Positions 12,321-23,700 of a stretch of 64,000 bases of DNA are shown piece after piece (the stretch's first letter is position 1; each line of letters begins with the position of its first letter). The stretch comes from Angiostrongylus vasorum (lineage: Eukaryota > Nematoda > Chromadorea > Rhabditida > Metastrongylidae). The position numbers and the translations under genes are program-made. The stretch is taken from assembly GCA_018806985.1 (NCBI GenBank), contig JADANN010000329.1:62001-126000 (forward strand), in the 5' to 3' direction. Under the pieces are notes generated by a model. It was not told the DNA's origin and made no database searches. It saw only the letters and a program-made list of their open reading frames with translations.

Positions 12321-12714
12321 TAGGACAGTGGCGATTTATGTGACTATGACCGCACATTGGACTGAACTCGTGCACGTGCGCTCCTCGCGCCTCCTACCTC
12401 CTCAATCCGCCCTGCTACGTTAAAGCGTTATCGATCGCCAACCGGCGCTATGCGTCAGCACAAGGACGAATCAGTGCAATTCCGTGCGACTGTTGATCGA
12501 TTGATCGATTGGATGTGGTGCTTAAACATATCACGAAAGATATGGTGATTTGCAGGGCTATTTCATGCCGAGGCCACATCTTATTTCTTTGCTTATTTGT
12601 TTATTTTGCTTACTGGTACATTATCCTCAAAAGGATCTAATGAAAACCTATACCTAAATAGAGAATTCTGTGCATTATTTGTTATTTTATCTGTCAATTG
12701 AATTTTTAAAAAAG

Positions 12715-13000
12715 AGGGCGCGTGTATCACAGTGGTCGGAGGCGCGCTACAATATACATGGGGTCGATCCCCCCGCCGTAGGCTCTTCAAACCTTCCATC
12801 TCTTCGGGGTGGGAAAAATTGGTACCAGACTTGTTTTGGAGGATAGTAGCACTGGCTCGATACATCGGTAGACCACCGTGAGTCATTGTAAAGGCCAGAT
12901 ATGCATTCAATCACCTGCAGCGATGCTTGGTGAAGTCGAATGCATGCCGCATCCCACAGTGGTTGGTCAACGCCGAGAGCTTTATCCTTTATCCTTTATG
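12715..13000 (+). repeat. SINE-A copy
   Basis: GCGTGTATCACAGTGGTCGG and GGTCGATCCCC are the boxes, and the tail is TTTATCCTTTATCC. The copy is complete. Confidence 0.7.
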
Positions 13001-13785
13001 TTAGAAGAAATATAGTAGGTTTAATGGATAGCTATGTCTTATAATATCAATGTGTAGCAAAAGAGAAAGGGGTCCAGAGAAAAAATTACGTAGGTTCGTG
13101 TTCGACACATTTTCATGAAATACTGTGCGGACCGAAATAATAGAAGATTTCTGCTTGGCTGTTGCTTTGCTGGTTGCTACTTAGATAAGGGGTTTTCCCA
13201 TTGGAGCCTCAAAATCGTCATGACAATACGCTCTCACGGCTGCTTCCTCTTCATTTATTTCTTTCTTATCGCTTCTGTAATGATTAGAAAAATACGTTGT
13301 TCAGTGATTCTGAGAACACCTAAATTGTTCTACAAACACTGTTGTTCCGGTTATTGAATCGTACCCGGGCCATTTTCAGCTAATCGAAAAAATGCAGTCA
13401 TCACAGTTGTTTTGGTAGAATCCAAGTCAGATGGAAGCAAATTTTCCTTCCATTCAGAAAGGTCTACTAATGTTTATAGTGGCAACCTGAGATCGTCTTA
13501 ACACTTCTATCTCGGTTCCCTAGAGGAAATCACACTCGACGAGCATATGTAAATGAGAGAAGATAGCTGAGCCGCACGCTACATCTGAAGCCGCACTTGT
13601 GCTCGACCACCTCCGTGGATGGCGGTTGTAGAAGAACTAAGCGAATGAAAGTGCTGGGACTTGCACAACATTTGAAAACGAGTCATCGAGGTGTCCAAGT
13701 AAGTAAAAAACATGGATAACAAATAAGTGTCTATTTTGTGCAATCCTTCGCTAAATATTCGTTTTTTTTAATCACATAGGCATTT

Positions 13786-15360
13786 AGTGTGCGCTTACTT
13801 GGACACTACGATGGCCCATCTTGGTAGTACGGGCCCAGCACAATTTCCATTCGTTCTCTCTCGTGCTAGCGTCGTCTGTTCTGGTGGTCTGCTTCGAGGT
13901 TGACGACATCCACGAGCACATTGCATAGACCAGAAATCGTTTCCAGCTACGCATGCAAATAGTTGACTTGAGGATCGCGAACACGTCTTTCCATCGTGGA
14001 GCCTGTTGCACTGTTTTTTTTTCTTCGTCTTTCTATCATCTGTTAGTCTTATTGCGTGACCAGTCCATCTATGCTTCGCTGCCAACGTATATTCTCCTGG
14101 ACCCCGAAGATTAGATAGGTTTCTAAGATTTGAACTTCGTATTCCGGATAAATGTTGTGTGTGGCGGGTATATTTCAGAAGAAATCGTGCAAGCGCTCTG
14201 TGGCTGTGGTGTGCAGTGTTCTTTACGTGGGTAAAGTGTCATCTCACGTCTCTGCTGCATAACAGAGCGCTAGGAAGACTGCTGAATTGTAAAGCTGGGC
14301 GCGGAGTTCTAGGTTCTCTAGTGGGTCTATGGTTTCTTTGAGAGCCCCGAATGCGGTTCACGATGCTGTCCTTCTGTCTAATTTCTCGTTCATTTTTTTC
14401 CTCATGTTCATCAAACGTCCAAGGTACAGGTACCGGGTGGTTTCTGTTGTCTGAGAACCATCCAGTTCGATTTGTTACCTTCGTACCATGAGTTCGCCAT
14501 GACTAGTTGTGCCTCATCCAGTGTTCCTGATATGCGCAAAAAGATAACCTTAGTGAACAGCAGCTGTGACTCATTAGATGCTGCATATCGCAATTCAAAC
14601 TTCAACGTCTATAATCTAGAGGCGGTTCTTCTTTAGATTGTTTTTGAGCTACTTCGAATAACGTTTTCTACTTATAGCAATGTAAATCCTCTCGCAAACG
14701 TCTTCTACAGCTAGGATTTATTATCGGCTGTGTTAGATGTGTAGAAGTAGAATTAAGTTTCGGTCTCCTCTTCTCGAGCAACTTCTAAGTGATAATGGAG
14801 ATGCGGTCTGGATTTCCTTTTTGAGGAACTGAGGTTGGTTCGCCACAAGTTTTAAGTCTTTCGACAACCATCTTGTGGTCGTCGGTTGGGTCTTTCCTAG
14901 TCTGCCGGCTCTATAAGGAGAGGATTTTGCTGAGAATATCCTCATCTCGTCATTTACGACTTGTCCTGTTTCTCTTGGACGATGAAAGTTCGTTAATTTA
15001 CACAATTTTTCTTCACGGACTTCTTCCTCCATATGCCTCTAGAATGCATACAGTCCGCTCTCATCAGCTACACTAGTTGGAGAGGAGCAGTTGATACAGA
15101 TTTTCTTTTGACGAGTAGGTTCTAAACGAAGAATGGCCAACTGTGGCGATAGGATTCCGCATGAGGTTACTAGTTGGGAAATAGATGGGTGTACGACAAG
15201 GCCTACACCTCTGACGTTTCGTAACAGGAATTCTCCCTCATGAATGACAGCAGTCTCATAATCTATTTGGCGTATTTCGGCCTTCCTGCTTTTCGTCTCT
15301 TGTGGGGCGTTCACACGGTCCTTTCTTCGTTTGTACTCCCCTTTCTCAGTCATTAGCAAC
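13786..15360 (-). mobile_element. LINE-B (RTE-like) copy with endonuclease, internally deleted
   Basis: From 15359 down, the minus strand reads NVRGVGLVVHPSISQLVTSC, LSPQLAILRLEPTRQK and SPTSVADES, typical of the apurinic-like endonuclease of RTE elements. A pre-RT part follows at 15032-14733, RT remnants at 14605-14411 (GTLDEAQL), then HRWTGHAIRLTDDR and TRENEWKLCWARTTKMG at the 3' end. At about 1.6 kb it is half of a full RTE. Confidence 0.75.
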
Positions 15361-15440
15361 TGCTTGTTAGTTGATCATCGAGTACATTGTGCTTAGGATC
15401 TGTAGACCAGAAATGATTCATTGAATCTAACTATCGCGAA

Positions 15441-15718
15441 AGGCGCGTGTGGAGCAGTGGTCGGAGGCGCCCTGCGATACACATAGGATCGATTCCTGAC
15501 CCCCCAGGCCCACCAAGCCTTCCATCCTTCCGGGGTCGCCAGATTGTTACCAGACTTGTCTGGGAGGATAGCAGCACTGGCTCGATACATAGATATGCCA
15601 CCGCTAGTGTAAAAGGCCAGATATGCAGTCATTCACTTCAAAAAGATGTTTAGTGAAGTAGCAGCTATTGCACATCCCTTAGGGATTGATCAATGCCGAG
15701 AGCTTTATCCTTTTTTTT
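15441..15718 (+). repeat. SINE-A copy
   Basis: GTGTGGAGCAGTGGTCGG and GGATCGATTCC (15486-15496) are the boxes, and the tail is TTTATCC and T8. It abuts the 5' truncation of LINE-B. Confidence 0.7.
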
Positions 15719-16164
15719 AACTGTCACGTTCCGAACATGTCATTTTCACAGGTATCGATGACCAGAACTCTATGTGCATGCGAGCGATGAACGTGCATGT
15801 TCATTGGTTGAGGTCGTCGTTTTGGCCCTATAGTAATGTCGTTTCGTTCAGAGCTAACGAAGCAGTAAGTGTGACGATAAACGCTCGCTAATAGTCGACT
15901 GTCTAAGTGGTTAAACGCTTCAGCGTAACGAACGATTCAACTCAAACCCCTATAAGAAGAAAAATTACTTGGTTCTGGTGTTTCGTCGCAGCCGTTTTGC
16001 AGGCCGAACAATGTCACGCTCCAAGGTCTGGTTGAGCGCTCGGCTACAAACTGTGTGCGGAGGGAGGCGGGCCATACATTTCGGTTGTGTCCGATCTTAG
16101 TGGTCGCTGTGTTTGTCATATTCCCTATTGAATTCTATTTCTATCCATAATCTCTGCAAATTAT

Positions 16165-16286
16165 CCAAGGTATGACGGCAACTACAGCGGGACCAACAAC
16201 AACAGCAGCAGCAACAACAACATCAACGACGGTGACAACTTGTACCAACCTCGCATCAGCTCAACAAGGGCGGTTCGTAAAAAGCT

Positions 16287-16326
<40 letters not shown>

Positions 16327-16460
16327 CATGCATATATATGTACATATATAGACATATCGATTACTTATCCCGAGGTTTATAGAAAATCGGTCTTTCGAGT
16401 TATCCAGGGTATCTTATTGTTTGATGTTTATCTTGATCCAGAAACGACGTCGATACGTAA
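16165..16460 (+). mobile_element. Penelope-like terminal repeat, partial
   Basis: An imperfect AAC run at 16195-16230 is followed by TACCAACCTCGCATCAGC, as at 8.5 kb. A (TA) microsatellite then interrupts it, and the ATAGAAAATCGGTC end block follows. The ribozyme-like core is missing. Confidence 0.5.
16279..16350. repeat. (TA)n microsatellite within a Penelope-like repeat
   Basis: TATATGTATATG and TATATATA runs with ATGCATAT interruptions. Confidence 0.85.
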
Positions 16461-16486
16461 GTGTTCTTAGTCGTTACTTTTTATTT

Positions 16487-16688
16487 ACTGCCTACTCTTT
16501 TTTTTAAATAGCAGGGTATTATGTGAAATATAACCGTGATGATGCTGAGATATTTGCAAAACTCCTGACCGCTGGTATCTACGGTGAGGACCGAACGCAC
16601 TGTTATCCATTCCGGGGACTAACGCGTTCACCACCACACCATATGAGTCCTTCGTTCCACTCTTCTCTCAGTCTACTTAGTATTCGTT
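16487..16688 (-). repeat. SINE-B copy
   Basis: The plus strand shows the reversed order: GTATTATGTGAAATATAACC, GATGCTGAGATATTTGC, the box region, and CACCACACCATATGAG at 16633-16650. Confidence 0.6.
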
Positions 16689-17425
16689 TAATTTTCCTCA
16701 GATTAGAACAGGCGTATGCCTTAGCTCAAGAAGCCATTATTTTATTCCTTGTACGTAATCAACCGCTGATGGTTTTTTGTAGTTTAGCTCCTTGTTTTAG
16801 AAAAATAAGTATATAGATGTTAGTAGAACGGTAGTTTTCAAACCGACTGTCATTTAACATCGGTAGTACTTGGATCAGTACCTTCCTGGATTACCACGAT
16901 GAAGACAAGTTGAAGGACGGTTGACGACGAAGAACTGTGGACCACCGACACGGGTTACATCGGATCTGATGAAGACGAAGACGTCGAGACGTTAGCAGAG
17001 TAAGACTTATATAAGAACTTCGTGTAAGCTTAATAATCCAAGAAGGTATAGAAATTGAATTGAAATTGACATCAACAAGTGTCGTCTAGTCAGCTTGTGG
17101 TAGTCTAACATTCATGATTGAACGGTCCAGTTCTTATGTTTTTCTGCAGAATCTACATTTCGTTAGGTCTCGACCATAACGAACTTTTCTCCAGAATTGA
17201 TCGCATGAAAAATCGATAAGAATTTTGTGTAGCCTTATGATCAGGAACTGGCATTGACCAATTTAGTATTCGTCCAGTTGAAAAGGTTCATATATTTTTT
17301 GCGAGATCTGTAGTAAACTGGCTAGTGCTTCTGGATGCGAATTTGTTCGCCCAATGCACGGACAACTCATCCTATTGGTTGTGGTTCCCAGAACTAGATT
17401 CTCTCAGTGCTTGATTTTGGTCTAT

Positions 17426-17702
17426 AAAGGATGAAAGGATAAAACTGTCGGTGTTGATAGATCCCTGAGCGATGCACCATGCATTCGACTTCATCAAGCA
17501 TCGCTGCAGCTGATTGAATGCATATCTGGACTTTACAGTGACTCGCGGTGGCATGCCGATGTATCGAGCCAGTGCTGCTATTCTCACAGACAAGTCCCAA
17601 TGTGCCGAGCACGGAGGGATGGAAGGCTTGGTGAGCCTGAGGCGCGGCGATGGATCCCTCGTGTATTGCAGGGCGCCTCTGACCATCGCGCTACAGGCGC
17701 TT
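17426..17702 (-). repeat. SINE-A copy
   Basis: The tail (AAAGGATGAAAGGATAAA on the plus strand) is at 17426, and the head with GCGCGATGGTCAGAGG-type boxes is at 17702. The body is intact. Confidence 0.65.
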
Positions 17703-17704
17703 CC

Positions 17705-18920
17705 TATTTTGGTGTAAGATTATGTATTAGCTATTCACTATTCATGAAGTGTTCGTAACTGGGTAGTTTCTTTGTCAGATCAGTAGAGTCAAGAACTGGT
17801 AGCTTTGTGGAAGTAGGTTTTATGAGAACTAGTTCATAAAAAATTCAGTACGAATCGAGGTGACATATTTCGAAACCGACTTTCCTTTAACCTCGGTGTG
17901 ACTCGTCAATATATATATTTTTCTTTGATAAGCTTAAACGAGGTTGATAAATAAAGAGGTGGCATAGTTGAGACGGAGAACTTGAATTGTACAAAAGTTA
18001 AATTTTATTTAAACGTAAAATTCAGTGCTTCTAACATTTCGCTACTACACTAAATTACGAAGACAGGGAACTACTTGCAACGCGACAGCTTTTCCATGCC
18101 ATTAAGTGTATAGTGTCGTCTTTGTTTTCATACATAATCGTCACTCCGCATGGATTTCAATCCATTATCGTACTAGGACCTAAGTGGTTTCTGGAAAGTT
18201 CTCGGCTCTTCTTTTTAATAGATTTCCTCCGCTGCCTTTTCATCATTATCTCTAAGACCACTACAGTTCTTCTGCGTGAGTTTGTCAATCAATCATTCTT
18301 ATGACGTATGATCAATTTTCTTTCCTTTCGATTTGTTCGTGAACGAACTTGCAAATCTGTTCTCATTCTTTTAATCACTACATTTCATGATTGTTTTAGA
18401 TCCCCTGAGCTGTGTTCCTCGGTCCCGAACCGTAACGATTAAGGAGGGTCCATCTCCTCACAGCCTGTCCAGCACTGAAAACGCGTTCGACATCTCCATC
18501 TAGAGAGCCAGCGAACAGTAGTCCAGTGCAAGGAATCATTTCCATCGTGGCCATAACATACTCGCTAACTGGCAAGCAGTGACAACTTGAGAAAGATCTT
18601 CAGGACTTTCGAGACTTCAGAGAAGCAGGATCTTGCTTAAGTCAGCAAATTGCCGGTCAAATTACAGTTGTGCTGTGCCAGCACGATTCGTCGTCGTTCG
18701 TGAGGTTGGACCATTCAAGTATCCAATGATTCATTTAATGCAGTTAGTGCAACAGAACCACTCTTAAACGATGTTTCGACTTCCGATTTACTTTAGCTTC
18801 TACCGTAAGTACGTCTTTTGAAACGTTTCTTTTTGTGTTAGGGGTTCTTTGATGATACCATATAAGTAATGCTAGAGCCTTCACGTACTTCCGAGCCTTA
18901 ACACTGATATCATAACAGTT
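17705..18920. other. Gap without recognised features
   Basis: Short frames without splice signals. A brief TTTCGAAACCGACTTTC end-motif piece at 17870 hints at an old Penelope terminal repeat. Confidence 0.35.
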
Positions 18921-18922
18921 CC

Positions 18923-19605
18923 CACGATCGACTTTCTCTTAACCTCGGCATTGGAATATGAATGCGTCGTTTTCTTGTTCAGCAATCGCGAGGTTGTTAA
19001 ACAGTATACATTTACTTCCATACAAAAACAATACAACAGTAGCTGACGTTTCGGCAGTATGGCCTTCTTCAAAACCTGGAAGGGTACACTGATATACAAT
19101 TTACCACGCCAAACGCTTAAGTAACACTTACAAAAACACGAAAAACTCTATGGTAATCACATGGTCAACAGCTTCTCAAAAAAACTCACCGCTTTTTTCC
19201 TGACTTCCAATGAGGAAGATTAGAACAGCTGATCATAGTCGCATAAGGTTGATGACTGCACAATCTCACATCAGAAATTGATGAGAACATACGGGATCGG
19301 GTCTCATGTGCCCACTGGGCATTCCACCCTGCTATTCATTGTAGGGGTTTTTGGCATTTATCTAAAACGCCTCAAGAAGTTTTCGCGTTGGTGTTTTAGT
19401 CTTCTCTGCAAGGATATTGACTTTTGCTTCAGAATCGTATCCGTTATGCTTTCGTATCTTATGCGTGCCTAGTGGGGTACTTTGTCTTAGTTTTCGTTTG
19501 CCATCTAGGTGTTCTTTTATACGGATACACAAAGGTCTGCCCGTTTCGCCACCAGCTACTGTTCTGTTGTATTTTGTTTTTCTATGGAAGTAAATGTGAT
19601 ATCGT
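18923..19605 (-). mobile_element. Penelope-like element, 3' fragment with terminal repeat
   Basis: The terminal-repeat sequence at 18923-19270 is nearly the same as the arms of the 57 kb copy. It includes the ribozyme-like core at 19041-19080 and the end motif GATCGACTTTC. Inside it, 19270-19550 (minus sense) still shows the GIY-YIG C-terminal region. A second piece of terminal repeat follows at 19560-19605. The RT is absent. Confidence 0.7.
19041..19080 (-). ncRNA. Hammerhead-ribozyme-like core
   Basis: The copy has TTGAAGA, stem II GGC/GCC, GAAA and ACGTCAGCT on the minus strand. The first core C is changed to T, as in the 58.8 kb copy. Confidence 0.4.
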
Positions 19606-20104
19606 AGTCCTTGAGAACTGAAATATTCCTTTGTTCGTTCGAAATGTTTCGAGGATTGTTTATTGTCTACGTTTTGTTTTGTTTGGTTGTTTACTGTGCC
19701 TGTTTAAAGCATTGATTTTCTAACATACTGTTCTTTCGTGCTTCTACTTAGCAGTTTACTCCATGTGAGTACATGTATGGCCATAATTCCTGGTTCCATG
19801 TTCAGGTGAGGCTTTTATCTGGGTGGGGTGAGTGAATGCAGGTTTGAGTACATCGCTGTGGCTTCCCACCATTGTATTTCAGTTCTACAGAGAAGTCAGA
19901 TTTTCCTTGGTTATTTGATATTTTCGTTCTTTGATTCTGTGGATTTAGAAATATTTCTGAGGTTTACCTTTAATGCATCCTTTTGGACTTTAGGATACGT
20001 CTTTCTTTCTGCTATTTAATGTACTATTAACGAGGGCAAATAGAACAATTCTGCCGAGATTGATGATATAACATAGAAAAATATGAAAATAAAGTTGTCA
20101 GTTT

Positions 20105-20318
20105 TTATTTGCTGCATACTCTTCTTCAGTGGCAGGATATTATATGAAATATAACTATACTGATGCTGAGATTTTTGCAATTATGAAGGGATTTGCATGG
20201 TGTGGTGGTGAATGTGTCAGCCGCCGGAAACGGTAATAGCGCGTTCGTTCCCCAACGCAGACACCTGCGCTCCGGAGTTTTGCAAAATCTCAGCACCATT
20301 ATGGATAAAGTTCTTCGA
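20105..20318. repeat. SINE-B foldback just upstream of the MATH-BTB gene
   Basis: The minus-sense tail half (20105-20180, GCAGGATATTATATGAAATA) meets a plus-sense copy (20193-20318) that starts GCATGGTGTGGTGGTGAATG. Together they form an inverted pair with only about a dozen bases between arms. Confidence 0.55.
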
Positions 20319-20720
20319 ACTATTGATAGACCACCAAAAGTTTTTTTTGTGAGGTGGCTTCTTATTGTTTTCGACGTTTACGAAAGATTTGTCAGTACTG
20401 CAAACGGGCGCGCGTCGCGCAAAATTAGGATGGAGAAAATAACTGTCTGGGATTTCCATGTGCTGTTGGTTCGGTGAATTTCAGTTTATCGAAGACAAAG
20501 GTCTTTCCACATCATTCTTCAAGGTTTTCTTTTTATGTTTCTATGTTCTGTTGGTGTTTGGTTTTTCCTTACAACGCTATTGTGGAAATTATGCTTGTCG
20601 AATTACCACGTCGTAAATGTGTTCCTTCGTTTATTGAATTTGTTCGCTGTTATTGTCGCTCGCTTGCTGAACAGAGTCTGAACACGGTTGTAGTCCGAAT
20701 ACCATTGAAATTGAATCATA

Positions 20721-20731
20721 TGTATTTCAGT
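20721..20731 (+). other. Probable trans-splice acceptor before the MATH-BTB start codon
   Basis: TGTATTTCAG lies 11 bases before the ATG at 20742, with no upstream coding exon in the same frame. Nematode mRNAs often receive a spliced leader at such a site. I infer an 11-base leader between the splice and the start. It also supports this ATG over any upstream one. Confidence 0.55.
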
Positions 20732-20741
20732 ATAAGGTCTT

Positions 20742-23700
20742 ATGGCCGATTGTGCAGGTCCTCTACGACCTGCGGATAGTTGGTCCACAACGGAAGTCCG
20801 TTCAGTAACTCATAGTCATGTATGGACCATTAAAGGATTCAGCCAATGTGAATGTCGATATCTCGAAACCTCGGCGAAGATTCGTGATCTCACGGTAAGT
20901 TCTGTTCTATTTTCGTATTTCCTTTTTATCTCAGTTTCCTTTCTTTTTCGTTTTTCAAAATTTCATTCCTTTTTATGGTTTTACATTACGAAAATGACAC
21001 GTTTAACAAGAGTGCTTGCTGTTACCTCCAACAGATTTTAGCAAGATGATCAGTCCTTTTGAAGAAGTAGGAAAATATGGGTGATAGAACTCAAATATAA
21101 AAAGACGAGAAGGTGCTATTGTCCATAAGTAGGGTAAGAATTCCTGTCTTTCTCAGAACTTGGGTGCTTGGTCTCTGAAAGACTTTATTTTATTGACATA
21201 TACGGGTTTACTGCTCTTATTCTTTTTTCTTCGTGACAAATATTGGGAGGTTTTTCTGTAGCGAACCACTGCGAAGGTGGTATTAGGGTGATATCGTTTT
21301 TAGCAGACTTTCCAGTGGGAAGTCTTGTGATTTTAGAGCTCATTTCCGAAGTATTGGTGTTGTAGTCTGGAAGTTTTCGAAGATTTAATCTCAAGTATTG
21401 AATAGCTTTGGAAGGTTTTGTGGATCATGAAATAGATGCTGGGATACTTGCAAAACTCTGGACCCGCAGATGCCTGCGGACGGGATCAAACCTCGTTATT
21501 ACCTTTTCCAAAAGCCAACGTGTTCACCACCACACCATGCACGACCTCGGTTCCGCATTTCTTTCACTCATGTTTGACCAGTCATTTCTCTTTGTTGTCA
21601 TAATCATAGATAAGCGCAGTAGCACTTTCATTGAAAGTAATGTTTTTAGGGAGAGGGAAATTTGGGGGTTTTAGAGATATTTTTCGAAGTATTACCGTTC
21701 TAGTCTAGAAGTTTGCGAAGGCTGCATATCAAGTATGGAATAGTTTTGGAAGCTTGTCGAAATATGGAAAACAATAAGTAAATAATATAATAATAATAAT
21801 AATAAATAAGTATGGAAGCAAAATTTTCGGAATGACCATTTATTTCCGTTCGTTCTTATAGTCGTAAATGATTGTAGTAGCGTTTAACTTAGATATAATG
21901 AGTGTTTTGTGATGACCTTGTTAACATGAGGATGAGGTCACGAAAAAGTTTATTTTAGCAAGTTACCTCTATGTCTATACCGTCAACAACGTCTACATCA
22001 AACGTCTCGACAGCGACATTGGAGCCGCCAATGCTCACGTTTCGTATTCGATTACATCCTCAGGGAAACAAAGAATCCAATAAGGATTTTAGTTTTTTTC
22101 AAGTATGTGCTTAAATTTCTTCGTTTATTTGGCCTTTTCGTAACAGTGAATCCATCTTTCGATTTACTTTTAGCTTTTTTTTTAAAGGAATTTTGTCAAG
22201 TACTTTCTGGGATGTACTGCTGGAATTATCTGTGCATATTTAGATGGACCTTCGTTAATAACATTTTTTGTAGAATAATATATTGGTGCATTTGGAAAAG
22301 AAGCATATTCCATGTTGCAATTTCATCAGGTTGTTCAACTAGACTGAGTAGCGTTTCTAAACATTTGCTGTCGCCAAGCTTCTCGTTGCATCGTCTTTAA
22401 TCGATAGTTCCGCACTCTTGTTCAATAAATAATCAAGAGAAATACCACGTAGAAAGTAGTTTTTTAGCGCTTAATAACAACAAAGGGTAAAGAATAAAAC
22501 TGTCGGCGTTGATCAATCCCTAAGGAATGTGCGTTCTGTTCGACCTCATTAAGCATCGTTCGGAGGTGACTGAGTGCGTATTTGGCCTTTAAAATGACTC
22601 GCGGTGGCTTACCGATGTATGGAGTCAGTGCTGCAATCTTCCTAGGCAAGTCTGGCGCTAATTTGCCGACCTTGATGGGATGGAAAGGTTGGTGAACTTG
22701 GGGCGCGTGGATCTATCCCATGTGTATTGCAGGGTGCTTCCGACCACTGCGCCACATACGCCCTATAGTGTTTAATACCGAGTTATATTGTAGGAGCCGG
22801 TTTTTTCCATTAATATTTTTAGAATTAATATCCTACGGTGAAGTTCTTCAGGTTTGAATCTCATGGAGTGCTTCCACATTTAAGTGTTTGTTATTGATCT
22901 AGCTGCTGTTGTTGTCTGTGCGTGCCTACTGAGTTCGATCCACTTGGAAAATGTTTTCCAGAAAGTACATTCTCATTGCCGTCGTCCGTTTGTTTATGAA
23001 AATAGTCGAAGCAGCGTTTTGCACGGCGCTGACTAAGCGGGGGACCCTTCGAAGCACGTTAGATCAGTGTTCTTTTTTAGAAAGATGTCTGACAAATGCA
23101 AACATGAGCTGAAATCCTAAGTTTTTATCAAAGTATGAAGTGATCTAAAACAGGGATCTATGGGTCGTAGTAATATCCTTATGATTATATTTTGCTGGTA
23201 CACTCAAGTTTGCATTGATCTTTATTTCCCTTTCTTTTTTTTCTCGCAAAACCTCTAATATTTAGTTAAAATGTTTTTTAAAACTACTGTACGTGTGTAC
23301 TTGGAACTTGGTTCCTTGAGTTTTTAACAGTTTGTCTAACACATTGAAGGCGACGCTAGTTTTTCGATAGGTGTTGATAGTGAGGTTCGTAACATACTAA
23401 AGGTTTACAATCCTCTTTATTTCCTGAGAGAGCTATCTACTTAGCTGGCAGTTTTCAAAAAATGAACCATCAGAAAAACGGTGTAAAATGGAATACCAGA
23501 AATTTATAGGTTTTGCTGAAGCTGGCGCCTTTATTTGTGAAGATAGGCCATCCATATATCGAAGTAAATAAACTTTCCATAGGATAGGAAATTGGGTGTA
23601 GGTTATATTGCTCAAAGTTTTTGTTCCTTGCGCTGTTTTGTGGTGTAATTATATACCGTAGAAGAAATTTTGCTAGTCGCTACTTACGGACAAAACAAGA

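Noticed and set aside
13115..13357. 80-codon Cys-rich frame as a small secreted protein
   Set aside because: No signal peptide cleavage pattern or splice context; flanked by repeats, so probably chance.
19424..19621. Frames such as [17 protein letters not shown] as membrane protein genes (also at 58.3 kb)
   Set aside because: They are antisense shadows of the Penelope GIY-YIG region.
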